A DNA stretch of 64,000 nucleotides. It comes from Pseudomonas sp. RIT409 (GTDB lineage Bacteria; Pseudomonadota; Gammaproteobacteria; Pseudomonadales; Pseudomonadaceae). Under the pieces are notes generated by a model. The model saw only the letters and a list, made by a program, of their open reading frames with translations, was not told the DNA's origin and did no database searches. Below, in pieces: positions 35,350-43,680 of this stretch (position 1 is its first letter; each line of letters begins with the position of its first letter). A program made the position numbers and the translations under genes. The stretch lies in the NCBI RefSeq assembly GCF_003052515.2, contig NZ_QARE02000008.1, positions 1-64,000 on the forward strand. Direction: 5' to 3'.

Positions 35350-36219
35350 TCAGCGGGAGAGCCCGTTCGCTTCGAACAGCCAATCGAACGCTTCCCGGAC
35401 GGTGGGCGACGCCGTCGGCACCGGGCTTGAGCCGATCTGTCGCGTGGTGCGCTCGAACAGGTCTTTCACACCCGGCAGCACTGACACCGGCAGGTCAGCG
35501 GCGCGCAGTTGGCGCTCGGCTTCCTCGACCTCTTTGAGGCGCCGTGGCGCATGGACGACATGGGTGCGGATGAGTGCGCCGAGAAAATCGCGCAGGCTGG
35601 CCTGGTCGATGTCGCTCAACGCCTCGTGCAACTGATGAGTGACGCCCTGCTTTTCGGCCGCCATGAAGCACTCGATCGTCAGCGCTTCGAGGCCCTTGGT
35701 GAACACGCTTCGCAGGATTTTCAGCGCGGCCGCATCGCCTGCCGCGCCGCCTTCTACCGGCTTGAGCGGCGCACCCGCCGAAGCGAACAGGGCAATGGCG
35801 CGTTCAAGCCCCTCGCCGGCCCCCAGCAGGTTGGTTTTCTCATGGGTCAGGGCAATCGCGCCCAGGATCGCCACGTCGACGTAAGCGACACCGAGCTGCG
35901 CCGCATGCGCAGCGGCGGTTCTGATCTGAGCGGGGTCGGCCGTGGTCATGTCAACGAACAACGCACCCTCGCCCATCCCGCCAAGCGCCTGCTGGGCAAC
36001 CGAAAGAGAAACGGTGCCAAACACGCAGGACACCACCACGTCGCACTGAGGGGCGAGCTCGGCAACGGACGTCATTACCTGCGTGCCGAGATCGGCCGCG
36101 AACGCCTGGGCGTTGGGTGAAGGTTTCAGGTCGCACAGAAGAATGTCGTGCCCTGCGGCCGACCATGGCCGTGCGTAAGTCAGGCCGACTTCACCGGCTC
36201 CGATAATGCCTATTTTCAT
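35350..36219 (-). CDS. NAD(P)-binding 6-phosphogluconate/3-hydroxyisobutyrate dehydrogenase-like protein, DUF1932
   Basis: The 289-residue protein begins MKIGIIGAGEVGLTYARPW, a Rossmann NAD(P)-binding motif, followed by a beta-hydroxyacid-dehydrogenase-type middle (VDMTTADPAQ, LGAIALTHEKTNLLGAG) and a DUF1932 C-terminal domain. The catalytic-lysine region is in the block DAAALKILRSVFTKGLEAL. It is predicted to oxidise a hydroxy acid; substrate unknown. ATG at 36219 starts at the Rossmann fold, with no upstream conservation. The stop of the RraA-like gene at 36236 is 16 bp upstream, so they form an operon under the same promoter. Confidence 0.85.
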   Translation of the reverse strand: MKIGIIGAGEVGLTYARPWSAAGHDILLCDLKPSPNAQAFAADLGTQVMTSVAELAPQCDVVVSCVFGTVSLSVAQQALGGMGEGALFVDMTTADPAQIRTAAAHAAQLGVAYVDVAILGAIALTHEKTNLLGAGEGLERAIALFASAGAPLKPVEGGAAGDAAALKILRSVFTKGLEALTIECFMAAEKQGVTHQLHEALSDIDQASLRDFLGALIRTHVVHAPRRLKEVEEAERQLRAADLPVSVLPGVKDLFERTTRQIGSSPVPTASPTVREAFDWLFEANGLSR

Positions 36220-36235
36220 TGTTCTGATATCCGCT

Positions 36236-36862
36236 TCAGTGGGCCGCGTAGGCGCCTTTGTAAGTCCCGGCCGCAATTTGCGCCAGCATCTCTGCCTCTT
36301 TCAGTTCGGTGGCATGGCACCGCTGCAACAGGCTTTCGGCCTGCGACATCGGGAAGGCCACGACACCATCATGATCGCCGACGACGATATCGCCTGGCGA
36401 CACGACCATGCCGTCAATGCTCACCGGCACGTTGATTTCGCCTGGGCCGTTCTTGTACGGCCCGCGATGAAAGCCCGCACGGGCGAACATCGGAAATGCC
36501 CCCTGGCCGATGGTTGCCAGGTCACGAATGGCACCGTCTACTACCACACCGGCAGCGCCGCGCTTCTCGGCAATCGCCGCCATGATGTCGCCCATCAACG
36601 CACGGCTGAGGTCGCCCCCGCCATCCACCACCAGGACTTGGCCGGGCCCCAGGATGTCCAGGGCCTGATGAATGGCCCGGTTGTCCCCACAGGGGACTTT
36701 CACGGTCAGCGCGATGCCCGCCATGGTGCCTTCGATGCGATGAAACGGCATGAGGCGCGCCCCGGGCAGGCGGTCCAGGCAATCGCTGATGATGGAGGTC
36801 GACGTGCGGGTATAGGCCGCCAGCAGCGCGTGGACGTCCGGTGGAATGGCGATAGCGTTCAT
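36236..36862 (-). CDS. RraA-family protein (4-hydroxy-4-methyl-2-oxoglutarate aldolase/oxaloacetate decarboxylase type)
   Basis: The 208-residue protein has the RraA-like metal and substrate motifs: Gly91-Asp92 (ALMGDIMAAIAEKRG) and the VVVDGAIRD block with Asp109, Arg113 and Asp114, typical of class II HMG/CHA aldolases and not of the RNase E regulator, which lacks Arg-Asp here. It could cleave a 4-carboxy-4-hydroxy-2-oxoacid to pyruvate or decarboxylate oxaloacetate. It is first in a two-gene operon with the DUF1932 dehydrogenase and divergent from the LysR gene at 36961. GalC of the gallate pathway is a related family member, but no dioxygenase lies nearby. Confidence 0.88.
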   Translation of the reverse strand: MNAIAIPPDVHALLAAYTRTSTSIISDCLDRLPGARLMPFHRIEGTMAGIALTVKVPCGDNRAIHQALDILGPGQVLVVDGGGDLSRALMGDIMAAIAEKRGAAGVVVDGAIRDLATIGQGAFPMFARAGFHRGPYKNGPGEINVPVSIDGMVVSPGDIVVGDHDGVVAFPMSQAESLLQRCHATELKEAEMLAQIAAGTYKGAYAAH

Positions 36863-36909
36863 GGGGAATCCTCAGATGGCAGATACCCAGAGCATAAAGA
36901 GCGTGTTAA

Positions 36910-36933
36910 ATAGAAAAAGCGATATTATTCTAT
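36910..36933. promoter_or_regulatory. Candidate LysR operator (inverted repeat), sequence shared with MFS promoter
   Basis: ATAGAA-N12-TTCTAT is a perfect 6-bp-arm dyad between the divergent RraA-like and lysR genes. Within it, AGAAAAAGCGATA (36912-36924) is repeated exactly at 39345-39357 upstream of the MFS gene. Confidence 0.55.
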
Positions 36934-36960
36934 GAACTTACATGCAAATAAGGAATGAGT

Positions 36961-37860
36961 GTGATTACGTTGAGGCAACTCACCGCCTTGCATTGGATCG
37001 AACGCCTCGGCACGTTCGAGCGCGCTGCCGAGCATTTGCATACCACGCAATCGGCGATCTCCAAGCGTGTCCAGGAATTGGAATCGATCACCGGCCTGCA
37101 ACTGTTCGATCGTTCGCAACGCGGGGCACGGCTGACTGCGACGGGCGAAGAGGTGCTGGTCATCGCACGGGAAATGCTCGCCCTGGCGGACCGCATCGCG
37201 GCGTTGAAAGATGGCAATCACGTGGTGACGCGACGCCTCAGGCTTGGGGTCACGGAGCTGACGGCCTTGACCTGGCTGCCGCGTCTGATCGCGCGGCTGG
37301 TGGAAGACTTTCCAGGGCTGACGGTCGAGCCTGAAGTCGACATGAGCCGCAACCTGCATGAAAAACTCATGGATGATTTGGTCGACCTGATCATCATTCC
37401 CGACACGTTCACCGCGCCGGAGGTGACCTCAGTGCCGCTGGCGATCGTGGAAAACGCCTGGATGGCCGCTCCCGGGCTGATTGCCCAGTCAGGCGTGGTG
37501 GGCCTGGCCGAACTCGCCAAGTACCCGATGCTGGTGCAGGGCAAGCGTTCCGGATCGGGCCTGTTCGTGAACAAATGGCTGGGGGCGCTGGGCATCGAAC
37601 TGCCCAAGACCCTGTCCTCCGACAGCCTCACCGCCATGCTCGGCCTCACGGCCGCCGGGCTGGGCGTGACCTACCTGCCGCTGGAATGCTTTCGTCCGTT
37701 GATCGACGAAGGGAAGCTGACCATCATCAAGACCGACCCTGAATTGCCGCCGGTGCCGTACATGGCCATGTATCGAAACGACCGGCCCTCGGCCTTCGTC
37801 ACCGAAGTCGCCTCCCGTGCGGTCGAGCTGTGCGACTTCACTCGGCAATTGCAGAGCTGA
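36961..37860 (+). CDS. LysR-family regulator of RraA/DUF1932 cassette
   Basis: The roughly 299-residue protein has a LysR helix-turn-helix (ITLRQLTALHWIERLGTFERAAEHLHTTQSAISKRVQELE) and a typical effector domain (RRLRLGVTELTALTWLPRLI). I selected GTG at 36961 because AAGGA lies six bases upstream; an ATG at 36955 directly abuts that site. It faces the RraA-like gene with a dyad between them. The MFS gene downstream is convergent but has the same promoter motif, so this protein probably controls it too. Confidence 0.87.
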   Translation: MITLRQLTALHWIERLGTFERAAEHLHTTQSAISKRVQELESITGLQLFDRSQRGARLTATGEEVLVIAREMLALADRIAALKDGNHVVTRRLRLGVTELTALTWLPRLIARLVEDFPGLTVEPEVDMSRNLHEKLMDDLVDLIIIPDTFTAPEVTSVPLAIVENAWMAAPGLIAQSGVVGLAELAKYPMLVQGKRSGSGLFVNKWLGALGIELPKTLSSDSLTAMLGLTAAGLGVTYLPLECFRPLIDEGKLTIIKTDPELPPVPYMAMYRNDRPSAFVTEVASRAVELCDFTRQLQS

Positions 37861-37941
37861 GCTGACCGGATGCAACGCCCTGGGCGCGCCGCTTTCGGTC
37901 TGGCCCGTCAAGCCGCCGCCCGACGGGCTCCAGGCGAGCGT

Positions 37942-39288
37942 TTACCCGCCAGCCTGTTGTTCGAGAGGGTCGGCAGGTTCTTGAATGGACAGCACGAAAA
38001 TCAGTGCCGCCAATGAGCAGACGCCCAGGAAGACAAAGACGGCCGTCCAGCTGTAGCTGTCCAGCAGCATGCCAGTGATCAGCGGCGCCATGGCCCCACC
38101 CGCCTGACCTGCGCTGTTGACCAGCGAGGCGGCTACCGGATAGGTGGTCCGCGTAGTCAATCCCATCGAATACACCGAGAACGAGGAGTAGCCGATGTTC
38201 AGCAGAAAGCCGGTACCGAACAGCAGCGCACCCACCGAAAGCAGGTCGTTCGGCGCGTACACCAGCGCGATCATCATCACACAGGTCGCCACGGCGCTGA
38301 TCATCATGGTGGGCTTTCTACGACGGTCCAGCACCGTGTCGGACAACCAGCCGCCCACGATATTGCCCAGCACACCCCCCGCGAACGGCAGCGAGGCAAT
38401 GAAACCGACCTGCATTAGCTCGAAATGCTTCACCTCTCCCAAATACTTCGGCAGCCAGGCGAGCAGCACGTTGACCACGCCGGTCATCAGCAAATAGCCC
38501 AGGCCACAGCCCCAGACATTCCACGACGCGAACACCGACCGCGACGTCGCCAAGGGCGGGGTATGCTTGTAGCGCAGCAGCGTGTCCAGCACACCGAAGC
38601 TTTTATGGGCTCGTACGGCGACATCGCCAGCCTTGGCCGTGTCCTCGGTGTAAGTGGCCTCGGCGTCATTGACCCGGCGGCCCGAGCGTGGATCGTTAGG
38701 CACCAGCCACCACCAGATCACCGCCATCAGCAGCCCCGGAATGGCGAACGCAAAAAACATCGTGCGCCAGCCATCGAGCAGGATCAGCGCAGCCCCGATG
38801 GGCGGCGCGATCACCGCGCCCATCTTGGCGGCCGACAGAAAAGCCCCCGTGGCCAGCCCTTTCTCGCGCGCCGGGAACCAGCGGTTGATCGTGCTGAGCA
38901 TCGACAGGGGCAGCGCGGCTTCGGCCACCCCCAAGGCTGACCGGTAGATTTTCATCAGGCCGAAATTGTGCGCCGTGCCGATCAGCAGCGTGACAACGGA
39001 AGTCATCGCAATCGACACCGGTGCGACCACGCGCACGCCGACACGGCTGAGCAGAAAGCCCGCCGGAATCTGCCCCAAGGAATAGAACAGGAAGAAGGCG
39101 CTGACCAGCAGCCCGGCCTGTGCGTTGGTGGCACCGAACTCTTTTTGGACGTACGGCAGTGCGATGCCGATGTTGGCGCGGTCCGCTGCAGCCAGCATGT
39201 AGACCACGACGATGACCGACAGAACGACCCAGCGATACCTTGACCGTGCCGCCTGGACAGCGGTGTCAGTGGTGGCGATTGCAGTCAT
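37942..39288 (-). CDS. MFS transporter, anion:cation symporter type
   Basis: The 448-residue protein has about twelve membrane helices and the MFS loop motif (YSLGQIPAGFLLSRVGVR) after helix 2. The opening WVVLSVIVVVYMLAAADRANIGIALPYVQKEFG with the DRANIGIA motif is characteristic of ACS-type symporters for hydroxy or dicarboxylic acids and aromatic acids. ATG at 39288 has GGAGGGG right upstream. Its promoter holds the 13-bp sequence shared with the RraA-like gene promoter, so it is a good candidate for the uptake component of that cassette. Confidence 0.9.
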   Translation of the reverse strand: MTAIATTDTAVQAARSRYRWVVLSVIVVVYMLAAADRANIGIALPYVQKEFGATNAQAGLLVSAFFLFYSLGQIPAGFLLSRVGVRVVAPVSIAMTSVVTLLIGTAHNFGLMKIYRSALGVAEAALPLSMLSTINRWFPAREKGLATGAFLSAAKMGAVIAPPIGAALILLDGWRTMFFAFAIPGLLMAVIWWWLVPNDPRSGRRVNDAEATYTEDTAKAGDVAVRAHKSFGVLDTLLRYKHTPPLATSRSVFASWNVWGCGLGYLLMTGVVNVLLAWLPKYLGEVKHFELMQVGFIASLPFAGGVLGNIVGGWLSDTVLDRRRKPTMMISAVATCVMMIALVYAPNDLLSVGALLFGTGFLLNIGYSSFSVYSMGLTTRTTYPVAASLVNSAGQAGGAMAPLITGMLLDSYSWTAVFVFLGVCSLAALIFVLSIQEPADPLEQQAGG

Positions 39289-39344
39289 GGCCCCTCCTTT
39301 TTTTATGCTTATTGGAGTCGCCATCGTCGGCATTCCGCAGGAAG

Positions 39345-39357
39345 AGAAAAAGCGATA
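39345..39357. promoter_or_regulatory. Repeated 13-mer upstream of the MFS gene
   Basis: AGAAAAAGCGATA here equals 36912-36924 exactly, in the same orientation relative to a minus-strand gene and at a similar distance from the start codon (57 versus 50 bp). It is a candidate half-operator for the LysR regulator at 36961. Confidence 0.5.
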
Positions 39358-39439
39358 AATAAGAAACCTCAACGATTCCCTAACGGAATACGAGGAAAGA
39401 TCGCGTCGGGCGCGATGTGCACCAGGTGCAGCACGCGCT

Positions 39440-40324
39440 TCAGCGGAACACATCCCGCTCCTGATCGAACATGTGCGCCACCTCCTCGGCAACCGCCCGG
39501 ATCGAGGCATGCTTTCGATCCCGTCCTCGGGTCAGAAGAAAGACCTCCCTGCTCGGCGGGACGGCGCCCAGATCGCAGGGTTGCAGCGCCGGATCGACTC
39601 GCCCGATGTAGTGAGGAAGTAGCGCAAGCCCGATGCCCGAGCGCGCGGCAATGGATTGGAGGTACTGGTCATTGGCGCGAAAGGCGACGCGGGCGCGAGG
39701 GTGATGGCGCGTCATCCAGATTTCCTGAGACAGATGAGCATCGGCCTCGTTGAAGCCGATGAACGCCACCTCGCGCCCGGCCTCGACCGCATCGCACACG
39801 GCTTGAGTCCCGTAGAAGCCGTAGCCCACCGTTGCCAGGCGACGCGCGACGATATCGCCATCCTGAGGCACGTCAAAACGGAGAGCGATGTCGGCCTCAT
39901 GCCGTTCAAGACTGACGGATCTCAGCGTCGGGGCAAGGTCAATATCCAGGCGCGGATAACGCGCTGCCAGCGCGGGAAGTCGCGAAATGAGGAAACCGCC
40001 GCACAGACCCGGCGACGAGCTGATCCTGACCAGGCCCGACGGCGCCCCCGCCTGCAGGCCGCGACTGAGCACTTGAGCCGCCTGCTCCATTTCACTGGCG
40101 GCTTCCAGCGCCTGCATGCCCGCTGCCGTCAGAATGTAGCCGTCCGGTCGTCGCTCGACGAGTGTCTCGCCAAGGCTGTCTTCCAGCGCGCGCAACCGAC
40201 GCGCCACGGTGGCGTGGTTGACCGACAACATGCGGGCTGCAGCGGACAGACTGCCTTGGCGAGCCAAGGCCAGGAACACCCTGACGTCCTGCCAATCGAG
40301 GGCTGTGCGTTTTTGATCAGTCAT
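39440..40324 (-). CDS. LysR-family regulator, divergent to SDR gene
   Basis: The 294-residue protein begins MTDQKRTALDWQDVRVFLALARQGSLSAAARMLSVNHATVARRLRALE, a LysR helix-turn-helix of the subfamily with HATVARR, then an effector domain (GLVRISSSPGLCGGFLISRLPALAARYP). It is divergent from the SDR gene at 40404 and separated from it by 79 bp carrying an inverted repeat, so it is its probable regulator. Confidence 0.87.
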   Translation of the reverse strand: MTDQKRTALDWQDVRVFLALARQGSLSAAARMLSVNHATVARRLRALEDSLGETLVERRPDGYILTAAGMQALEAASEMEQAAQVLSRGLQAGAPSGLVRISSSPGLCGGFLISRLPALAARYPRLDIDLAPTLRSVSLERHEADIALRFDVPQDGDIVARRLATVGYGFYGTQAVCDAVEAGREVAFIGFNEADAHLSQEIWMTRHHPRARVAFRANDQYLQSIAARSGIGLALLPHYIGRVDPALQPCDLGAVPPSREVFLLTRGRDRKHASIRAVAEEVAHMFDQERDVFR

Positions 40325-40327
40325 TGG

Positions 40328-40374
40328 GCGAAGATAGAGAATATTCGATCAACCGACAACGCCTTATCTTCCGC
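40328..40374. promoter_or_regulatory. Candidate LysR operator between lysR and SDR genes
   Basis: GCGAAGATA (40328-40336) and TATCTTCCGC (40365-40374) form a near-perfect inverted repeat with a 28-bp spacer, and the palindrome GAATATTC (40339-40346) lies inside. The layout is compatible with a LysR recognition site plus activation site. Confidence 0.4.
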
Positions 40375-40403
40375 TCATCCCCCGAGCATGAAGGAATGCA
40401 GCC

Positions 40404-41114
40404 ATGTCAGAGATTCAGAAAGTCGCAATCGTCACCGGCGCCTCCCAAGGCATGGGCGAGGCCATCGTCCAGGCCTTTCGCGCCAGAGGCTATGGCGTGA
40501 TCGCCACGTCCCGATCCATACAGCCGTCCGAAGATCCGCACCTCATTACCGTGGCGGGTGATATCGGAGATCCCGACACCGGCAAGCGTCTGGTCGCCGC
40601 AGCGCTCGAACGGTTCGGCCGGATCGATACGCTGGTGAACAACGCGGGCATCTTTATCGGGAAGGCCTTCACCGACTACACGGAAGCCGATTATCGCTTG
40701 AAGTTGCACACCAACCTCGACGGCTTCTTCTTTGCCACACAGGCGGTGATACCGGTGATGCTGGCTCAAGGCAGCGGCCATGTGGTGCAAATCACCGCTT
40801 CGACGGCGGAGTTCGCCAGTTCGCTCTCCCCCGCCTTCATCGCCATGTTGACGAAAGGAGGGATGAACGCCGCCACCAAGAGCCTGGCGATGGAATATGC
40901 CACGCGCGGTATCCGCGTGAATGCTGTGGCACCGGGCATCATCCGCACCCCGATGCATGACCCGGCCGTCATCGAGCAACTGGCCGGCTTCCACCCGATG
41001 AAGACATTGGGAGAGGTAGAAGACATCGTGCGGGCTGTCCTGTACCTGGAAGACGCTGCGTTCTCGACCGGCGAGATCCTGCACGTCGATGGCGGTCTGA
41101 TTGCCGGCCGTTAG
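40404..41114 (+). CDS. SDR-family protein lacking the usual catalytic tyrosine
   Basis: The 236-residue protein has the Rossmann motif VTGASQGMGEAIVQAF (residues 10-25), VNNAG (78-82) and the C-terminal AFSTGEILHVDGGLIAG. In the active-site region the usual YxxxK reads AFIAMLTK: Lys151 is present but the position four residues before it is Ala147, so the catalytic Tyr is missing. Ser133 is present. Either another residue acts, or the protein is not a classical dehydrogenase. It is divergent from a LysR gene. Substrate unknown. Confidence 0.85.
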   Translation: MSEIQKVAIVTGASQGMGEAIVQAFRARGYGVIATSRSIQPSEDPHLITVAGDIGDPDTGKRLVAAALERFGRIDTLVNNAGIFIGKAFTDYTEADYRLKLHTNLDGFFFATQAVIPVMLAQGSGHVVQITASTAEFASSLSPAFIAMLTKGGMNAATKSLAMEYATRGIRVNAVAPGIIRTPMHDPAVIEQLAGFHPMKTLGEVEDIVRAVLYLEDAAFSTGEILHVDGGLIAGR

Positions 41115-41170
41115 GAACAGCGCGTCTTACCACGCAGAAACAGGAATCGGGCGAGGTGACCCACCCCGCG

Positions 41171-41293
41171 TCAGCTCGATCCCGGTGGGATTCCGTCTTT
41201 GTTGAAGTCCTTGAGGCGTTCCTTTTCCTTTTCCGTGGAATGGGCGGGAACGTCCTCGTTGGGTTTCGGTGTCTCTTTCTTTTCTTCAGCCAT
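41171..41293 (-). CDS. Small charged protein, 40 aa, unknown
   Basis: The short frame starts with ATG after GGAGGGCCCGCAG and codes for MAEEKKETPKPNEDVPAHST... ending DFNKDGIPPGSS. It is rich in Lys/Glu/Pro, with no hydrophobic segment, and ends in TGA. It lies in the gap between two SDR genes. I do not recognise a family; a clean ribosome-binding site and coding-like composition support it. Confidence 0.6.
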   Translation of the reverse strand: MAEEKKETPKPNEDVPAHSTEKEKERLKDFNKDGIPPGSS

Positions 41294-41514
41294 CTGCGGG
41301 CCCTCCTCTGGATACCTGTTGGGCAGCTTCGGCATCCGGCGGTTCAGAAAAGATCCGCGTCACCGTCCGTCCTATCCGGAGATTGCTCAGGACATGCACG
41401 TTCGATTCTGGACGCTCTCATGAAAGCGGTGATCTTTCTCGGTATCGGCGACCTTCATCTGACGTCCCAAGCCCCAACGGCGCGAGGACCTGTGCTCACG
41501 CCAGGCCCTCGGGT

Positions 41515-42306
41515 TCAGAGGTATTCGACATTGCCGTCGACGCTGATGGCTTGGCCGCTGATGTTCGCCGCTGCCCTGGACGACAGGAACAGCGCCATGG
41601 CCGCCACCTCTTCCATGGTCACCATCCGGCGCAGTGAGATTTTCTCGAGGTACCGATCACGCATGGCGTCGAAGGCGATGCCCAGCGTTTGCGCTCGGGC
41701 ATCGATGACCCGGTTCATCCGCTCGCCGGCCACCACACCGGGCAGGATGGCATTGACGCGGATATTGTCTGGGCCCAGTTCGCTGGCAAGGGATTTCATC
41801 AACCCGATGATCGCCCATTTGGTCGAGGCGTACGGCGTCCTGAACGGATACCCTAAACGCCCCGCCACGGGGGACATCGCGATGATATGCGGGTCGAGCG
41901 TGGACTGCCTGAGAAAGGGAATTGCCTTACGCAGGACGTAATACTGGCTGTTGAGGTTGGTGGCGATCGTGGCCTCCCACTCGTGCGGTGCGAGCGTTTC
42001 GATGTTGCCCGTGGGACCGGCGATCCCTGCGTTATTCACCAAGACGTCCAGCCCCCCCAGCAGCGCAGTGGCCTCCTCCATCATCCGGTCCACTTGCACG
42101 GTGCTGGCAACGTCCGCCACACCCCCCTGCATACCCGGAAATTCGAGCTTCATGCGCTCGACGGCCTGGGCATCGATGTCGCAGATGTAGACCCGCGCCT
42201 GGACCTCATGAAACGCCTGGGCAATCACCGCACCGATCCCGGCTGCGCCGCCGGTGATCACGACCTTCAACTGTGCAACGGGCTTGAGTAAATCGATAAT
42301 CTTCAC
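41515..42306 (-). CDS. SDR-family oxidoreductase of BKACE cassette
   Basis: The 263-residue classical SDR has the motif VITGGAAGIGAVIAQAF (residues 16-32), NNAGIAGPTG near 92, Ser in AMSPVAG, and YASTK for catalysis, ending SGQAISVDGNVEYL. It begins with GTG at 42306, overlapping the MFS stop by four bases; GGAGGGG is seven bases before it. Position in the BKACE-MFS-SDR operon suggests it oxidises a beta-hydroxy acid to the beta-keto acid that BKACE cleaves (inference). Reductase direction is equally possible. Confidence 0.88.
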   Translation of the reverse strand: MKIIDLLKPVAQLKVVITGGAAGIGAVIAQAFHEVQARVYICDIDAQAVERMKLEFPGMQGGVADVASTVQVDRMMEEATALLGGLDVLVNNAGIAGPTGNIETLAPHEWEATIATNLNSQYYVLRKAIPFLRQSTLDPHIIAMSPVAGRLGYPFRTPYASTKWAIIGLMKSLASELGPDNIRVNAILPGVVAGERMNRVIDARAQTLGIAFDAMRDRYLEKISLRRMVTMEEVAAMALFLSSRAAANISGQAISVDGNVEYL

Positions 42307-43643
42307 GATGCTTCCCCTCCTTCAATGACCGCGTCGGTCGGCGACCGGCGCCCTTCTGCAGTCATCGCCCTGTTCAACAGCGGCACCAGCCCCAGCCCGA
42401 GCACGGCAGCGGCGACGATGACCATGAAACCGGAAGAACTGAGCCCCGATGCTTTTTCCGCAAGGCCGAACAGAAAAGGCCCCACAAAGCCGCCGAGCAG
42501 CCCGAGCGTGTTGATGAAGGCCAGCCCCGCTGCCGCTTCGATACCCTGGAGCCGCTTCATCGCAATGGCCCAGTAGATGGGCAGCACGCCCCCCGCGAAA
42601 AACGACGTCGCAGTGAAGAGTGCGATGCGCAAGGCCGCATCGCCGATCAGCGTAAAGGCCACCGCACTTGCGATCAGGCCGAGCGTGAACAGCGCCAGGC
42701 AGTCAGCGTCCCGGTCAAGCTTGCGGTGGATTCTGGGCAGGCTCAACACCCCGGCCAGAAAACCGAAGCCGACACTGCTGGACAGCAAGCCGACCGTCAG
42801 CGGCGAGGTGATGTGCATCTGTTGAATGATGGAGGGGGTGAAGAACACAAGCCCGACGAATGCCACCTGGTTCAAAAAGTAAATCAGACCGATCAGCACC
42901 GTGGTGGGCCGGGTCAGCGCACTGACCCAATGCCCGGCATATTGATGGGGCGCGGCGTGCCCAGGGAGCAAGGCATGCGCCTGCAACGACTCGGCCTGTG
43001 CTGCCGTCAGCCAGCGCGCATCGCTTGGCCGTTCGGGCAATTTGAACCAGAGCAGCACACCGACCGCGATACTCGGCAGCCCTTCCAGCAGGAACATCCA
43101 CTGCCAGCCATGCAGGCCGCCGATACCATCCATGCGCATCAACGCACCGCCGATGGGATTGCCGATGACCAGCGCCAGGGCGGGCGCAAGGTAGATCCAG
43201 CCGATGACGATGCCCCGGTCCTTGGGTGCGAACCACAGCGTCACCATGTACATCAATGCCGGAAACAGGCCCGCTTCGGCGATACCCAGAAGCACACGCA
43301 GCACGTAAAACGACGCCTCACCCTGAACCCACATCATCGCCGATGACAACGCCCCCCACGTCACCGCGATTCGGGCGATCCAGCGCCGCGGCCCGATTCG
43401 GTGGGCTAGCAGATTGCTTGGCACTTCAAGCAAGGCGTAACCGATGAAGAAGATCCCCGCCCCCAGCCCGAAGGCCGCGGCACTGATCCCCAGATCGGCA
43501 TCCAGCGCGGCTTTGGCCAGCGCGACGTTGGTTCTGTCCAGGTAGGACATGAAATAAATCGCACACATCAGGGGGATCAGCCGGACCATCGCCCGACGGG
43601 TCGCGAGGGCATGGGTCTGTGCGGCAGGCAGAGAAGCCGTCAT
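42303..43643 (-). CDS. MFS transporter of BKACE cassette
   Basis: The 446-residue protein has about twelve membrane helices and an ACS-type MFS opening (MVRLIPLMCAIYFMSYLDRTNVALAK, where SYLDRTNV is diagnostic). The loop after helix 2 is EVPSNLLAHRIGPRRWIARI. It belongs to the hexuronate/tartrate/phthalate transporter group. ATG at 43643 has AGAGG upstream. It is the middle gene of an operon with BKACE (38 bp upstream) and the SDR (overlapping), so it probably imports the substrate. Confidence 0.9.
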   Translation of the reverse strand: MTASLPAAQTHALATRRAMVRLIPLMCAIYFMSYLDRTNVALAKAALDADLGISAAAFGLGAGIFFIGYALLEVPSNLLAHRIGPRRWIARIAVTWGALSSAMMWVQGEASFYVLRVLLGIAEAGLFPALMYMVTLWFAPKDRGIVIGWIYLAPALALVIGNPIGGALMRMDGIGGLHGWQWMFLLEGLPSIAVGVLLWFKLPERPSDARWLTAAQAESLQAHALLPGHAAPHQYAGHWVSALTRPTTVLIGLIYFLNQVAFVGLVFFTPSIIQQMHITSPLTVGLLSSSVGFGFLAGVLSLPRIHRKLDRDADCLALFTLGLIASAVAFTLIGDAALRIALFTATSFFAGGVLPIYWAIAMKRLQGIEAAAGLAFINTLGLLGGFVGPFLFGLAEKASGLSSSGFMVIVAAAVLGLGLVPLLNRAMTAEGRRSPTDAVIEGGEAS

Positions 43644-43680
43644 GGTCAAACCTCTTGTTGTTGGCGTGATGGAGCTGAGC

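Noticed and set aside
36236..36862. RraA as RNase E inhibitor
   Set aside because: It retains the Arg-Asp pair of the metabolic aldolases and lies in a catabolic operon.
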